From Nipponacmea schrenckii (lineage: Eukaryota; Mollusca; Gastropoda; Lottiidae): a DNA stretch of 64,000 bases. Positions 12,101 to 25,100 of this stretch are shown in pieces. Under the pieces are notes generated by a model. That model was not told the origin of the DNA. It did no database searches and worked only from the letters and a program-made list of their open reading frames with translations. Made by a program: the position numbers and the translations under genes. The DNA lies in contig JAUJPP010000002.1 of the NCBI GenBank assembly GCA_030562195.1, forward strand, positions 124,001 to 188,000, read 5' to 3'. Numbering within the stretch: position 1 is the first letter of the stretch; each line of letters opens with the position of its first letter.

Positions 12101-13581
12101 TTCCATGCAAATCATACGTCATCAGATTCATGAAGTCAAGATGTCTATAAAGTAAATCATTTTGAACATAAAAACATAGCTATTCATGGTTTAAGGAATA
12201 TGTACTGCAAGGCTCAGGTTTAATAAACTCTTAACCAAAGTAATGGATATTTATGTTACTTTACCTTGAAATTGCGGGTATATCATAAGCTGAATCAATA
12301 TTTGGTTTTCCTGCAGCTACAGCAGCTGATAAAATCAATTTAGGCTTACCAGATGATTGAGCTTCGGCGGCAAAAGCAGCTTGTAAGGTCTAAAACAAAA
12401 CGTAATCAATTTATTTTCATTTTCATAAGCCCAGAGTGTTCCCAAAGAAATTGTGTGGTATTTGTTTCCCTTTTACCTGAACTAATTCTGTAAAATGATT
12501 TTTGTCTTGTGGAGGACTGCCACGGTTAGCAGGATATTCCCAATCTAAATCTAAACCATCAAAATTTCTCTTCCTTAAAAACTGGACTGTTGAAGAAGCA
12601 AATGCTTGTCTATTTCCGCTTGATGATACCATCGCTGTGAATGCTGACGATCCCATATTCCATCCACCAACAGCTAACATGGTCTTAAGTCCAGGATTCG
12701 ATTTCTTTAAACTGGTAAATTCAGCATACCTTTACAATAGTGGTACAATTATATATTAGTAATATTATATAAGTAGTATTTGGGTATTATATCAATAGTT
12801 GAGACATATTCTTTGAATAAATCTAATTTAGTACCATGGGCTCACGGAATGTATAAGTTTCAAGCTCCAGCTTCAACAGGTTTGGTTATTATAGACACAA
12901 CTCTACTACATGTACTATATTTATAATCTCACTGACGGATACAATGATTTCATTCCTTATATGTCCCCGCTTATCAATATCCCTCCCAGATGGTCTGCAT
13001 ACTAATAGGTAATTTATAGTATCTGTTTGTAGCGTATTGGATATTAATGATGTTTGTCCGGAATTTTAAAGAACCTTAAAATTAACTTACAATCCAACCA
13101 TCCAATCAGTTGATTCATCATTCCATTCAAATGCTTTAAGGTTGTTACCAACCATTTTAGCAAAAGAGTAAATGATATGTGAACATAGACTAGCGTCTAT
13201 ATTTCGTGGTTTGAACTTGCCCTGGCCAGGTCGATATTGTGACCAGTTTGTATGGTAACAAACACGACGATTGCACCCAGCACCTAAACAAATCAAAATA
13301 TTTCATGAACCCTTTTGAATGATTGACATTTTTTAGTCAAGTTTCATTCCCTATCCATATTTTGTTCATTTTATCTTCATAAATTTGTATTTGTTTTTCC
13401 CCCAACTCAGTCATGTGGCATACAGCATTCATGGTTATAATTTTGAAAAATAATTGTATCATCATCTTAATATCTATCAGAGTGGGACAAATAACATATT
13501 TTCATTATATAGAACGATTTTACCTTCAGCCTGGTAAATGGCCACCAGGCACAGAACTACAGCAACAATGATAACTTTCAT
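9191..13581 (-). CDS. Chi-4: complete secreted chitinase, GH18 plus two ChtBD2
   Basis: Twelve exons on the minus strand: 13524-13581, 13091-13283, 12477-12729, 12265-12389, 12021-12144, 11612-11797, 11119-11238, 10646-10791, 10371-10432, 10073-10193, 9714-9868 and 9191-9369. They sum to 1722 bases, a multiple of three, giving 573 aa with TAA at 9191-9193. The signal peptide begins [21 protein letters not shown]18 marks are [47 protein letters not shown] and [12 protein letters not shown] short His/Pro/Thr linker ([15 protein letters not shown]) precedes ChtBD2-1, which is split over two exons, and ChtBD2-2, which fills the last exon. Each has the six-cysteine peritrophin-A pattern. The product should bind and cut insoluble chitin outside the cell. 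This is a typical domain order for a chitotriosidase/AMCase-like invertebrate chitinase. Confidence 0.93.
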
Positions 13582-13762
13582 TGTCTGAAATAAAATTAAT
13601 ATTCTAGGACAAATAATGTATCTTGCTACATTTCTATTTATTATACTGTTGGCAAAGCATTAAAGCGGTAAACTAAAAAGGGTAATGCTCTATGTAAGCT
13701 CCAAATTACCTATTACATGCATACAACTTGCAGGAAGAACATAAGATTTTGATAAGACTCAC

Positions 13763-13815
13763 CCTACTGTTTTGGCTAATCTGAAGACAGAAACGTGTTG
13801 TGTATAATATAAATT
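13763..13815 (-). promoter_or_regulatory. Putative Chi-4 TATA and 5' UTR exon
   Basis: The minus strand shows a TTATATTA-like box near 13806-13813. A consensus donor (GTGAGT at 13757-13762) follows, and the coding exon is preceded by TTTCAG just before acaATG. This suggests a short untranslated first exon ending at 13763. Confidence 0.35.
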
Positions 13816-15045
13816 TGGTGTTCCAGTTTCCTATCTTATCTTTCAAGACGTAATTTTGAGTTTGAACATTTTTTATTATCGGATTCGTTCTTATTATGTA
13901 CAGATCACATGTTGAATATTAGGTCTCCTTAAATACGTGAAACAATATTGCATTTTCAGACGATGTCCAACAGAGCATCATAAGTTATCTTGTTTTCAGA
14001 AAAGTTATAGTGCCTTTCATCAGCGGCTTCAGCCTTTATGCCTGACTGAAAACCATTTGCAATCTTCACGGGCTCGTGATGCAAGCCTCGCCACAATGAT
14101 ATTAAAAATAATCGCAGTGGAAACCGAATAGGAGAGCAATTTGCATATTGATCGCCTTGAGGGCGTCGTTAAAAAATTTTAAAAAAAAAGGGGGAAACTG
14201 GGGTTGGGGAAAGCCCGCGAGATCTTACGTTGTGTTGCGTTCATAACTATGCTTTGGAACTTCTTTGTTCCATCACAAAACAGTTCGCCGAACCTGGACG
14301 ATTGGGTTAAAACTTGATCGACCTCGAACTTCCGTCCTTTCCTATATGATTTTTAATAATTTAAAACCCTGAAAAAAATTTTCTTCGCCATAGAAGGTTA
14401 ATGAGGAGGACATTTTAGAGTCGCGGGCTTAAAATAATGGATGAATAAAAAAAATTCTAATTATTTACTTAGATGATTTCATATTCTTTACATTGCATAA
14501 ATTTGAATTGTAATAAGTGGCACATGCAACGATTCTTTATCTCTGAAGTAACATTTATCAGATTATCAGATAAGATTAGTGGTAAACTCACATCAAAATG
14601 ATAATAATCAAATTGTTATTTAGGAAGTAATTTTTGTCTGTAGTTGAAAACTTATATCACCGAAATAAAATCAATGAATATAAAAACTTCACAGTTAGGC
14701 ACAGGTCACTAAGTAAATTCTTTTAATAAAAGTAGCCTAAATGGGTCCCCCGAAGATTTGTTTGTTGCAAGTCATTTAATTTCGTTGAGGGAAGAACATG
14801 GATACCCATAGCCTCTTTTACCAAGACTCTGGCATGGCCGTAATTTTCTGTTTCAACTATAGCCGACAACTATCCAAATTATAGCTATATAACAGATTGG
14901 AATAGAGGCAGATGTTTTGCCTTAGATATCTTGATTTGTTTCAGAAATAAACACATTTTAAACCATTAAAACTCTTTATTTAAATATAACAGTAAATATA
15001 TCCTTTAACCGGGGGATTTCAATAATTTTTTTATAATACTGTTTC
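13816..15045. other. Chi-4/Chi-5 intergenic region
   Basis: No gene is recognised. Positions 13937-14330 are richer in G+C than the rest and include a small hairpin sequence (cgccttgagggcg near 14157) and a poly-A/poly-G run. I could not match it to an RNA gene or repeat family. The remainder is AT-rich. Confidence 0.4.
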
Positions 15046-18000
15046 TTATTGACATCTTGGTACATTATATACATGATCACAGTATGATTTGATTTCATTG
15101 AATACTGTTGAAGGTGGACAAGACATATGCCATGATTTGGAGTTGTCACATCTATAGAACATAGAACAGTTAACAGGATCGGCGAAATAACCATCAGTTT
15201 TACCATTACACAAATTTACAGGTGCTTAAATTAGACATATGTAATATGCAATAAAACAGTTACTGACTATATGAAAGAGATATCAAGTTGACAGGGCCCG
15301 TTAAAGTTTTCAGTTATTGGCGAGCATTTTGTAAACACAAAATATATAAACGGTTCACAAATGAATTAACTGAAGCAATTAAAACTGTTCCGTGTACGCC
15401 CTTTACATTTCGTTTTCCGACCTATATTTAGCTCTCTTATACACACATTTATGTTGGTTACCAAAGACATTTGGTGAATGACTATTTAAGAACAGAGACA
15501 AAAGTTGTGTTTTGTCCAAAATAATAACAAGCTTTATTATGAAGACAAAAATGGGAAAGATTGAAGCAACTGCTATAGGCATCAATAACATTTGTCTTTT
15601 TTCCTTTAGCTAATAAATTGAATGTCTTAGTCTACCAAGTCAATCATACTTACCGGTTGTGGTAGCTGCTACATTAGTTTGTATACTTCTAGTCCGATAT
15701 TTAGAAGACTGGAATGGTGATATATAGGGTAATCGTGTTGTAGGAGTTCTGAAAGTTGTAGTTACTGCTGGTGGGGCACCATTCTGACAATTCACATTAG
15801 TTGGATGGTCACAATATTTGTTAACGGAATTATAATACAAGCCTTGACTACACGACACTGGATACTGTATGGCGTTTGAACATATGTAATAAGATGAACA
15901 GTCGAAAGGATTCGGGTAGAAATCATTTCGTTTTCCAGAACAGGAGAATCTTTGTTTTGTTACTCGGTTAGTAAAGAAGTTACCTAAAATGAGACGCGGG
16001 AATTAGAAAAGATTTCAAACATACTACATAATACATAAGGCTCTACAATCTACTTGAGTTTGATCATAAAACTTGTAAATAAGTTTGGTTTGCATATATC
16101 ATATAGATAATGAGACATGAACTTGAGTCTGGATATTCTTGAACAGCGTTAATTCAAAAGATAAGAACCCTTTTCGTTATAGCTTTCTGTTCAGGGACAG
16201 CGTTCACATAATACTGTCAGAAAATATTAAAAAGTTGACCGATACTCATAATTCTGATTGTAGGAGGATTAAAAACAGTCTACTCACTGAAGAAAGGAGG
16301 TAATTTTGACTGCCAAGATTGAGATGGTTGTGTTTGGTATACTGGTTGTGAATTATAAGGAGTTTTATAAGGAGGGTAAGATTGGTAAGGGGTTTGAGAC
16401 TGGTGTGGTTGTATATAGATAGTTGGTTGTGTCGGTTGTTGAGGTGAAGGACTGTTGTATACCGGTCGAGGAGTGGTGACTACATTGTTGTTAGATAGTG
16501 ATGATTGTTCACTAAAATATTCAAAACATTGAAATAGGTATTGTTTAACTAGTTAAAACCATAGTTAAGATACCAGGCACGTAGTAGACAGATGTCTCAA
16601 TTGTTAGTTTTCTTATGAAGTAGTTAGTTGGGCTTTGTGCATCTTCTGATTATCTAAGTAACATTAGCAAGAAAAACCTTCATTTATATTTAGATTACAG
16701 TAGAATCTCGTTATCTCGAAGTCCGCGGGACAAGGTAAATACTTCGACATAAGCAGTACTTCGAGATCCACGATCGTCAATTTTGGCCGCCATTTTGAAT
16801 TGGAGTTACTTCCCTTCACTGTGTATGATAATTAACCAGACTGACAATAAATATATATACTTTATAAACCGGTTTCATCGGCATTGAAAATGTCATCAGG
16901 GGAATACTGAGTCAGGAGCGTCTGTAACTCAGTGGACCAAGCGGACATTGCATCGCTATTATCGTCTACATCATTGGCTTCCCCACAAATTTTCTTAAAA
17001 GAAATGGAATGCCTGATCTTAAATCTTTCTAGCCAACCATGCGAACATTTAAATTCAGTTTCACCTAGCCTAGAGGCAAAGTCCTCGGTACTTCTTCTGT
17101 ATCGGGTGCACAACAAGTTTACGTTTCATGCCACTCTGCCGTTCAGACGATCCAACTATCCCCCCAATAACGGGTCCTTCATTAGATTGCTCGAATAACG
17201 ACATGATGAGACATGAACATGACCAGTAAATGAAATTCCCCCGTATATACATGTACGTGTGTGATTGATAAAGTGATTAGTGTTATTTTCTCAAATTAGT
17301 TTGTTATACACCGATTTCGTTAAGACAAAGGAATATTATTAGCAGTGTGAATTTGTACGCAACCATTGAGTAAACATAAATAGTGCCGCGAACAATGGCT
17401 GCGGTTAATTGGTGTCAGTTATGTTGATTAGTAGCGAGTGCATATCAAAGGATTATACGTGTAGATTAACGACTTCGAGATTAACAACGCGATTTACTTA
17501 ATAATTGCTTGATGGGACTGTGAGATTTGTTCGAAATAAGCGAGTTATTCGAGATATGCAATTCGAGATAAACTGTTTTTTTAAAAGGAGTTAAAGAAGG
17601 ATATGGCAGGGACCAAGCTCCGACTTCGACATATCGGGACCTTCGACATTACCGATTTCGAGATAATGAGATTTCACTGTATATAGAAATGTAAGACAAA
17701 ACAATTTGTTGAGTCATAGAGATTACGAAAAGCGCAAATGCGATGTCGTCAAAGTTTCTTACATGCTAGCGGACAATTAATTGGGCATAAATTTAAAAAA
17801 AACTAAAGTTACAATTGCTTTTCAAGATTGTATCATTAGTAATTTCTGCAAAGCTGGCATTGTCTATGCCAAAATGTTTCTGAATTTATTTTGCTTTCAC
17901 TCAAAGTCAATATGTTGGCGATTTCGATCTGAAATATTAACGTCAATCAAACATCTTTCTATGACACTGGATATATTATGGTCATCCAAATATGGTTTAT

Positions 18001-21000
18001 AAGTCAGATAAGTAAGAGTATGAGTGGATAATTGGCAGAAAAATAAGAGAATATTAAGGAATTATACAAATGAGTGTTTATATCTCGAATTTCAATCGTT
18101 ACGGGAGAATAATATAAGACGCTATGTACATGTAATAGTAAATTAAAATATTAGATTTAAATAAGGGTAAAAACAATCTAATAATTTAAGTTTTACTCAT
18201 TGAATTTACTGAAAACTAAGAAAGATTAAAAAATAAAACATATGCCAATTCAAGTCTATGATATCATCTTTACTTTATCACAGACATTATTATGCATTGT
18301 CAGATAAGCAAATAAAGATATACGTGATCATAATCATATTTGCAGCAGTCATACCGATTTTTTTATTGATATTTTTTTTTTCGTAATTCCGTTTCAATTG
18401 CTTGTATGTTTAGTTATATACAGTATACAATAGCCGCAATCAACCATTTCTTCCAGTTTAGGCACCGCTATGAGTGTATGATGTGGTTTGAGAACGATAA
18501 GAGGAAACGTAGCCGTATTAATAGACAATAGTTGCAATCCATAAAAGTCATCTTCTGAGTTACCGCTATGAGTGTCGAGACTTTTGAAAACCACAATTTT
18601 CTGAGACCAGACAAACTTGTGAACGAAATAAACAAAATTGTGAAGGAATTGTGTTTACTTCTAAAGATACTTTACATATATATCTGGACACATTAATGCG
18701 GATAAGAATTAAAAATATTACCCCTACTTACTAAGAATTTGATGAGCATGAAGATGAACTTGATAATGCATTATTAATTGTATGAAGTAGAGGATATTTC
18801 ACACCATTAGAACACTGTCCACTAAAATCATCTAAATCTAATGCCCACACCATAACACCACCGTAACTATTAGACTTCGCATAACATACCTTCAAATAAG
18901 AATGATCTTACATTACATGGTTCGAAACTTAAACATATTATTAATGAATTATAGCATATGTTAAAAGCAAAATTAAGTATATTTGACGATCATTTGATCA
19001 TACATAAAAACCCATAAGGACTTTCCCTCATACTAGCTCAGCTATAAATTATTACTCTGGATACCGCGTTTAAAAGTTACAATACAGCAACTAGAAAGTA
19101 AGGCGCATATTCAGAAAATGACACCTAAGTGAATACTTAGAAAATAAAGTAAGTATTCTAACATGCACATGCTTATACCTTTTCTTTTAGCGTATCTTGA
19201 TCATCAAAACCAATCCATTGATTTCCACTAACCGCATATTTGACTTTTTGTTCTGGTATAGAATACACTGTTTTACTCATTTTACAAATCTAAAAGACCA
19301 ATAGAATGATATAGATATAATAACAATATTTTAAATCATTTCTAAGCAGTTATTTTTAAATGGTGTAAGTAGACATCACAAAGTCTTTCGTTGATCTTGC
19401 ATAAATCTTCTTTTCTGCATTTAAGGAATTTGTCAGAGGCATTAAGAGCAAGTGTATCACATATTTAAACGACATTGTATAAAATACTGCATACCTCATA
19501 AAAGGCAAGAAAACCCTTCTCTTTAGTATATGTACCAGCGGTACCAGCACCAGTGGTAAGCGCACCAGGTTGATAATTAGAAGAGTCGGTCAATGTAAAT
19601 GTTCTTCCATATAAAGGCATACCAAGATTAATTTTACTCTTTGATGCACCATTTTGTACCCAATAATTTGCTGCCCAGTTCTGCATAATTGATATCAAAG
19701 TTATTTAATAGGTAATGTAACCCAGTTGGGCCACTTTAATTTCATTAACGTTAAGGGGACGTACAAACATATTAACAATGATGGGAGATGTTAGGTGTTT
19801 TTCAATATAACCGTTTTGTAATCAATTCAGACAACGTCAGATTAACAGATACTTCCAGTTTGACGGGATCACAGCAGAGTACGATATTCGGGATTATATA
19901 ATATAGCTCTATAACATGTAAATATTATACTCTATTTACCATATTGAGATAAACATCTGTACCGTTCTCACCACTCCTAGCAAACATTGGGCTATTGTGG
20001 CCAACAACACTGTCCCAACTACCGTGCAAATCATAGGTCATTAAATTAATGAAGTCTAAATATCTACAATAGATAAAGGAAACGATTGTAAACACAAAGA
20101 AGTTGTGAAATCACCTTACCTTCTTTTCTGGAAATACCCTTCTTTGGAGTGATACGGAAAGAGGCTTGTTCTTTGCCATGACCGATAAAATTATGCTTAC
20201 AAATGCATGAACATGATTCGATTTCATCATTCAGATGTTTGTAAGGTTTCCTATATGTACTTTAGAAGCATGAACGAGATGATCTTTGAAAGGAGATTTG
20301 AAAGCTTCGCTACACAAATCTTCGTTGGAGCTGTGTGTATGAGAAGAGTTTAACAAATACAGACTGGTAGAACTTTGCCTGTCTAGGGTTGTAGGCAATG
20401 TGAAAGGTAGCAAAGAGTGACGTTTTGGTGATAAGAGAGGTGGATCTGTTAGGTCACAATACTTACTGTGATAATGTAGCTACTTCATAACCATCGTCAA
20501 CCTTGCTTTTTCCAGCCCCTACTGCTGCTGATAATAAAAGTCTTGGATTTCCAGTACTCTGTGATTCAGCATTATATGTGTCTATGAGTGTCTAAAATTA
20601 AAGATAGGGGTGAACTTGTACTATTTCCAACCTTAAATGATACTATTTCCAAGCATGATATCCGAGATGCACCAAAAATACTGAAAAGCAATTACTGGAA
20701 CATTAAACTGCAAGATTTAACTTTATGATTCTAATAAGCAATCTAATGTTTTCATATGGATGAAAGAAATAAATATACATTCCATATTTTATGTCATTAA
20801 TACCTTTACTAAACTTGTAAATCTATATTTATCTGCCGATGGACTTCCTCGATGGGCAGGATATTCCCAATCTAAATCTAATCCGTCAAATCCATTCTTT
20901 CTTAAAAATGTCACACTTGTAGATGCAAACTCTGAAATACTAGCCGAATTTGAAACCATAGCTGTGAATGGTTCAGATCCCATATTCCATCCACCTACTG

Positions 21001-22104
21001 CAAGCAATGTCTTTAAATTGGGATTAGTTGATTTCAGCTTTTGAAGACGTTCGTACCTGTAAATTTGAGACAATCCAATGGATATAAGTGCGATAATCTG
21101 TGTTCATCAGACAATGAACAAAGATAGTAATTTGGATGTGAAAAAGATATGTTCATAAAATATATAATTAGTATTATTTTATGATTTCAAACAATAACGA
21201 AAATCATTCAGGAATCAAATAAAACTAATCTGCCTGGTGTGGTGAGGTTATGATGAACAGTACCTGAAGATAACCATCAATGGGATCAAATATAAATTTC
21301 TGAGATAATGAAAAGAAACTTACATGCCCGTACTCCAATCTGTTGATTCATCATTCCATTCAAAAGGAGCAAGTTGGTTACCGTTCAACTTAGCGAACGC
21401 ATAGATGATATGAGTACAGAGTGATGGGTCAACATTTTCAGGGTAAAATTTCATCCCATTTCTATATTGGGACCAATTTGTGTAATAACACACTACTCTA
21501 TATTGTCCTGAAATTGTTTTAATTGAGGTTTTATTTTATTTTATGTCCTACCATTATTTTACAACTACAGTATGATGGAGGCTTACAATCTATAGCATCA
21601 ACTTTTACTGAAGTCAATTTCATTCCAGAATCCCATCCCATTGGTTTCGTAGAAGTTTCAAAGTTTGTCCGAAGTCGATCTTGCCAATAAGATTCTCAAC
21701 GACTGCTAGCAACTGGCGGCATTAGGGAGAATCTAATAAATTGCGGTATGTTTAAAATTAATTGTTCAAATTAGCTAAAAAATTAGTCGAATAATAATTT
21801 TGTACGAAAAGAGGAAATTCTGGTTGAAGTTAACTACTTTAACCTTCTGCTCAAATTGCTTAGGTGAAGAAAATCGACATTACACTCATTGTTTTTCATT
21901 TCAGTAAATTGTAGAAAGTAATTTTTATTGAATTGCATACATACTTTACGTATAAAAGGTAACGCCGGTATGTCCAAATGTGATTCTATATGCGGAGAAC
22001 AAATTGTTGTATTCCCTTAATGAATAAAATAATAACTTACCATAACTTTGTTCTATAGAAGTGAAGACCACCAACAATAAAAAGGTGTTGAATATTGTAT
22101 ACAT
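15046..22104 (-). CDS. Chi-5: complete secreted chitinase, GH18 plus two ChtBD2
   Basis: Eleven exons on the minus strand: 22041-22104, 21324-21507, 20804-21056, 20467-20591, 19940-20063, 19495-19680, 19179-19289, 18732-18889, 16288-16511, 15654-15983 and 15046-15224. The sum is 1938 bases, a multiple of three: 645 aa, TAA at 15046-15048. The signal peptide begins [22 protein letters not shown]18 marks are [50 protein letters not shown] and [14 protein letters not shown] linker of about 75 residues rich in Gln/Pro/Tyr/Thr/Ser follows, then ChtBD2, a second Thr/Pro linker and a last ChtBD2; both ChtBD2 domains have six cysteines. Barrel exons have the same sizes as in Chi-4 except 19179-19289 (111 versus 120 bases), so the genes are tandem paralogues. 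The 2.2-kb intron 16512-18731 holds a Tigger element. Confidence 0.93.
16698..17679 (-). mobile_element. Deleted pogo/Tigger-type DNA transposon with TIRs and TA duplication
   Basis: The ends are inverted repeats: left CAGTAGAATCTCGTTATCTC, and right (reverse complement) CAGTGAAATCTCATTATCTC. They are flanked by TA on both sides (16696-16697 and 17680-17681), as expected for Tc1/mariner-pogo insertion. Subterminal copies of the cgagataa motif lie inside at 17470-17570. The 982-bp length and broken transposase show a non-autonomous deletion derivative. Confidence 0.85.
16862..17213 (-). pseudogene. Tigger transposase fragment (CENP-B-type HTH, start of DDE)
   Basis: The frame 16862-17116 encodes a Tc5/CENP-B helix-turn-helix segment ([20 protein letters not shown]) and the first catalytic-Asp strand ([11 protein letters not shown]), then stops at once. 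An upstream piece lies in another frame, up to the ATG near 17201. The rest of the DDE domain is deleted. It cannot be active. Confidence 0.8.
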
Positions 22105-25100
22105 CTGAAAAATATAATGTAAGTTTACTCTTCTCGTTATAAGAGGCAAACGTCACCGAAAATTGCCTTGTATTCAAAGAAAGACGTCTAATATAGTATA
22201 AAGACAAATTGAAGATAAGCGAAGTTTTTTTGATGTTTGATATTCTAATATTTATAGTGTTGAATATATATGACGTAAATTAGAGGTATTTGTTTATTTC
22301 CGATCATATAACCATCAAATAACAAGGTTAAAGAGATTGTATTCCAGTTCAAAATGTATAATGATATTCACAGTATATTAGAACGAAATATTAAAGCGTC
22401 TTAGGCACATCTTAAACAATAGATATATTTTTTTTCTTTTTAAACACTTCAAAACAAATTATATATATGTATATTTTTTTTTTTTTTTGAATATATTTTA
22501 CACAAGTTCTAAAAGTAAAAGGTTTGCACAAGATAAAATTAAATTAATTCAAGTTATTAAATTGGGTTTTACGTCTAGAGACAAAACTTTTTCTGAAAAA
22601 CAATTCTTTCAATCACAACACTTCAGAGATTCTAGTATTCATTCTAAAACATAATTAGGTATGCCTAAAAGGCAAAAGTGGTAAACTGATAAGTTATTTG
22701 TTTTAATCAAATTTTCATTGTGATGTCAATAGATATAAAGGCCTATCATTTTGAAGTAGATTTAACAACAGAAAACACCTTACGTATCTTGATTTGATAA
22801 CCTTTTAAGAGAGGTGTTTTCCTGTATATATCCTTTTTAGTTGAATTATACACCATATAGTGGTGCAACGATTTAATTGCAGTAATTTAAAAGCTGGGTT
22901 GAAAGGGGTGTTATTGGTGTATTGGAAATTTGAGGCGAATCATGTTTGTTTTAAAGATTAGTCTATGAATAAATTAACATATTTAAACCATATTTGGTAT
23001 GTGCATATACTCGTTTGACCGAAAGATACACTACAACAAACACAAAGTAATTCCATAACAAAATTTCTGATTCCTGTTACATACGAGAACTGACTGAACA
23101 AGTTCTAAACTTAACTATTAGAGACTTATGGCAGGTTTTCTTGTTTTTCTACATAATCTCTCTCCAGGTTAACACTTTTTCCAAAAGGTCTGGATGCAGG
23201 TCAAAGCAGTTTTTCTGCAGTCATGAGGTTCACAAGATGATTTGGTACAAAGACAAATATAACACTATAGTTAAAATAATTTTGGTCTATGATTTATCAA
23301 ATAACTGTACTTGTCTGTGGTTGTTTCAATTCGATTAAGATATCCAACATTAAACTAGAAATGTTTAGCATACATTAGTTTTAATACATGTATAATAATT
23401 TAATGTGAAATGTATTTGTGACAAAACTGCTTTTGTACATCAATGTTTTATGTTACGAGTTTCAAACAAAAATCTACGGACACATGTGAAAATTGACATG
23501 TGTTTTCATAATTTTTTCATTAAACTTATCGAAAATCAAGAAAATTTGTTAAGTTCTTACCTTTTGATAAACTGAACGATTCATTATCACGAATGATTTT
23601 TTTTTCTGTATGCTATTATTTATATGAAAGAAAATTAACAAAACCATATATGACCCGGACTATTATTCATGTATTTTGCCATGTTCTATGTGACAGAACA
23701 TGCAAAGAACATCATGAACTACATAGGGTAGAAGATGACCTGTGTTGACCCTGCTTGAACTTTTCCTTATAAAATGCGTTCATTATGACTATATTTGACA
23801 TATTCAAGTTGTGAAATCTATCATTTGAAGATCATGTTTGACTCAAGCTTAACCTATGTAAACTTGTAAATCATTTTGTATGTTTGTATGTAAGAATATT
23901 TGAACAACGGAAACAACTTCGAAGAAAATATAATAAGGTCAACGAGCAATCTGAGGTCAAATATTAAAAAAAGAGTCGTCATATCCGGTTATGTCATTTC
24001 TACAGGAATTACATACGGTAAATGGTCAATTGATATGGCGCATTCAAGTGCACAATTTGATATGAAATTCATGGTACAAATTCTTCAACTGTCTTGGATG
24101 CATGTGAAGAGGCTTGAAGTTCCATGAGAAATCCCTTCCAAAAATGAAAACTGTAAACCAATAGTAATTTCTTTGAGAAATGATACAGGACAATTGGACA
24201 ATGAAAGTTGAAGCCGAGCTCTAAGTTAAATTCTAAAACCGGGCTCAAAGCCAGAGGTTGACATCATGGGATATAAAAAATCCTGAACATATGTAATGTA
24301 ATGTAAAAAAAAGTTACCTTTGTTTTCATGAGAAGAAAGGTCCACTGGTATATAATACATATAACGTAACATAATCGTTATCAATAATTTCTATACAGAT
24401 ACCGTTTTTTGTCATTAACCTGATTACGCACCTAACATATATATTGTATTTCATCTGTCAACACTTTAAAGGAATGAGTAAGGATAATTTTATCAATTCA
24501 ATTTTTTTTCATAGAATGCATCAGTGTTATACATTATTTGATCCCTGTTTTAGTTAAAATAGGTTGACAGTTTCCAATGACCGTATCATTAAATACATGT
24601 AATTACATAGGAACCCATCGGGCCAACCTATCGTAATTCTACAGGCAACTGATCAAACTATCCTCCTATTCATAGTTCTTATATGCCATCGGTGTTGGTG
24701 ATCTCGTATGCGTTATGAAGAATACACTTTTAAGAGTGTTTAACATTTTTATTCTACGAAATCTCGTAGATGAAAATTTATTTTACAGCATAAAGTGACA
24801 CGGCATTACATCCAATTCGTTATGGTTAGGCAAAGTAAAGTTTTTTCAAGTTACACTTGTACATGAGTAATTTCTTCCATTTAAATATAAAATGCACAAT
24901 GCACCCTTAACAGGGCTTTATAAACATAATCAAACAGATGTCGCTGATTGTAATTTTCTCTTTGAAGATGAAGTGTAAGTTCATGCCGGTGAATAATGAA
25001 CATCTTGTAAACAATAATGTGTTTTAAGTATGGGATAATGTCCCTTTCAGAGTTATCATAACATGATAAAAACGAGTCCGAAGTCATTTTGCGAATTATA

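Noticed and set aside
14976..15206. 76-codon minus-strand frame at the Chi-5 3' end
   Set aside because: It is the wrong frame of the terminal ChtBD2 exon; the correct frame gives six cysteines and a stop at 15046-15048.
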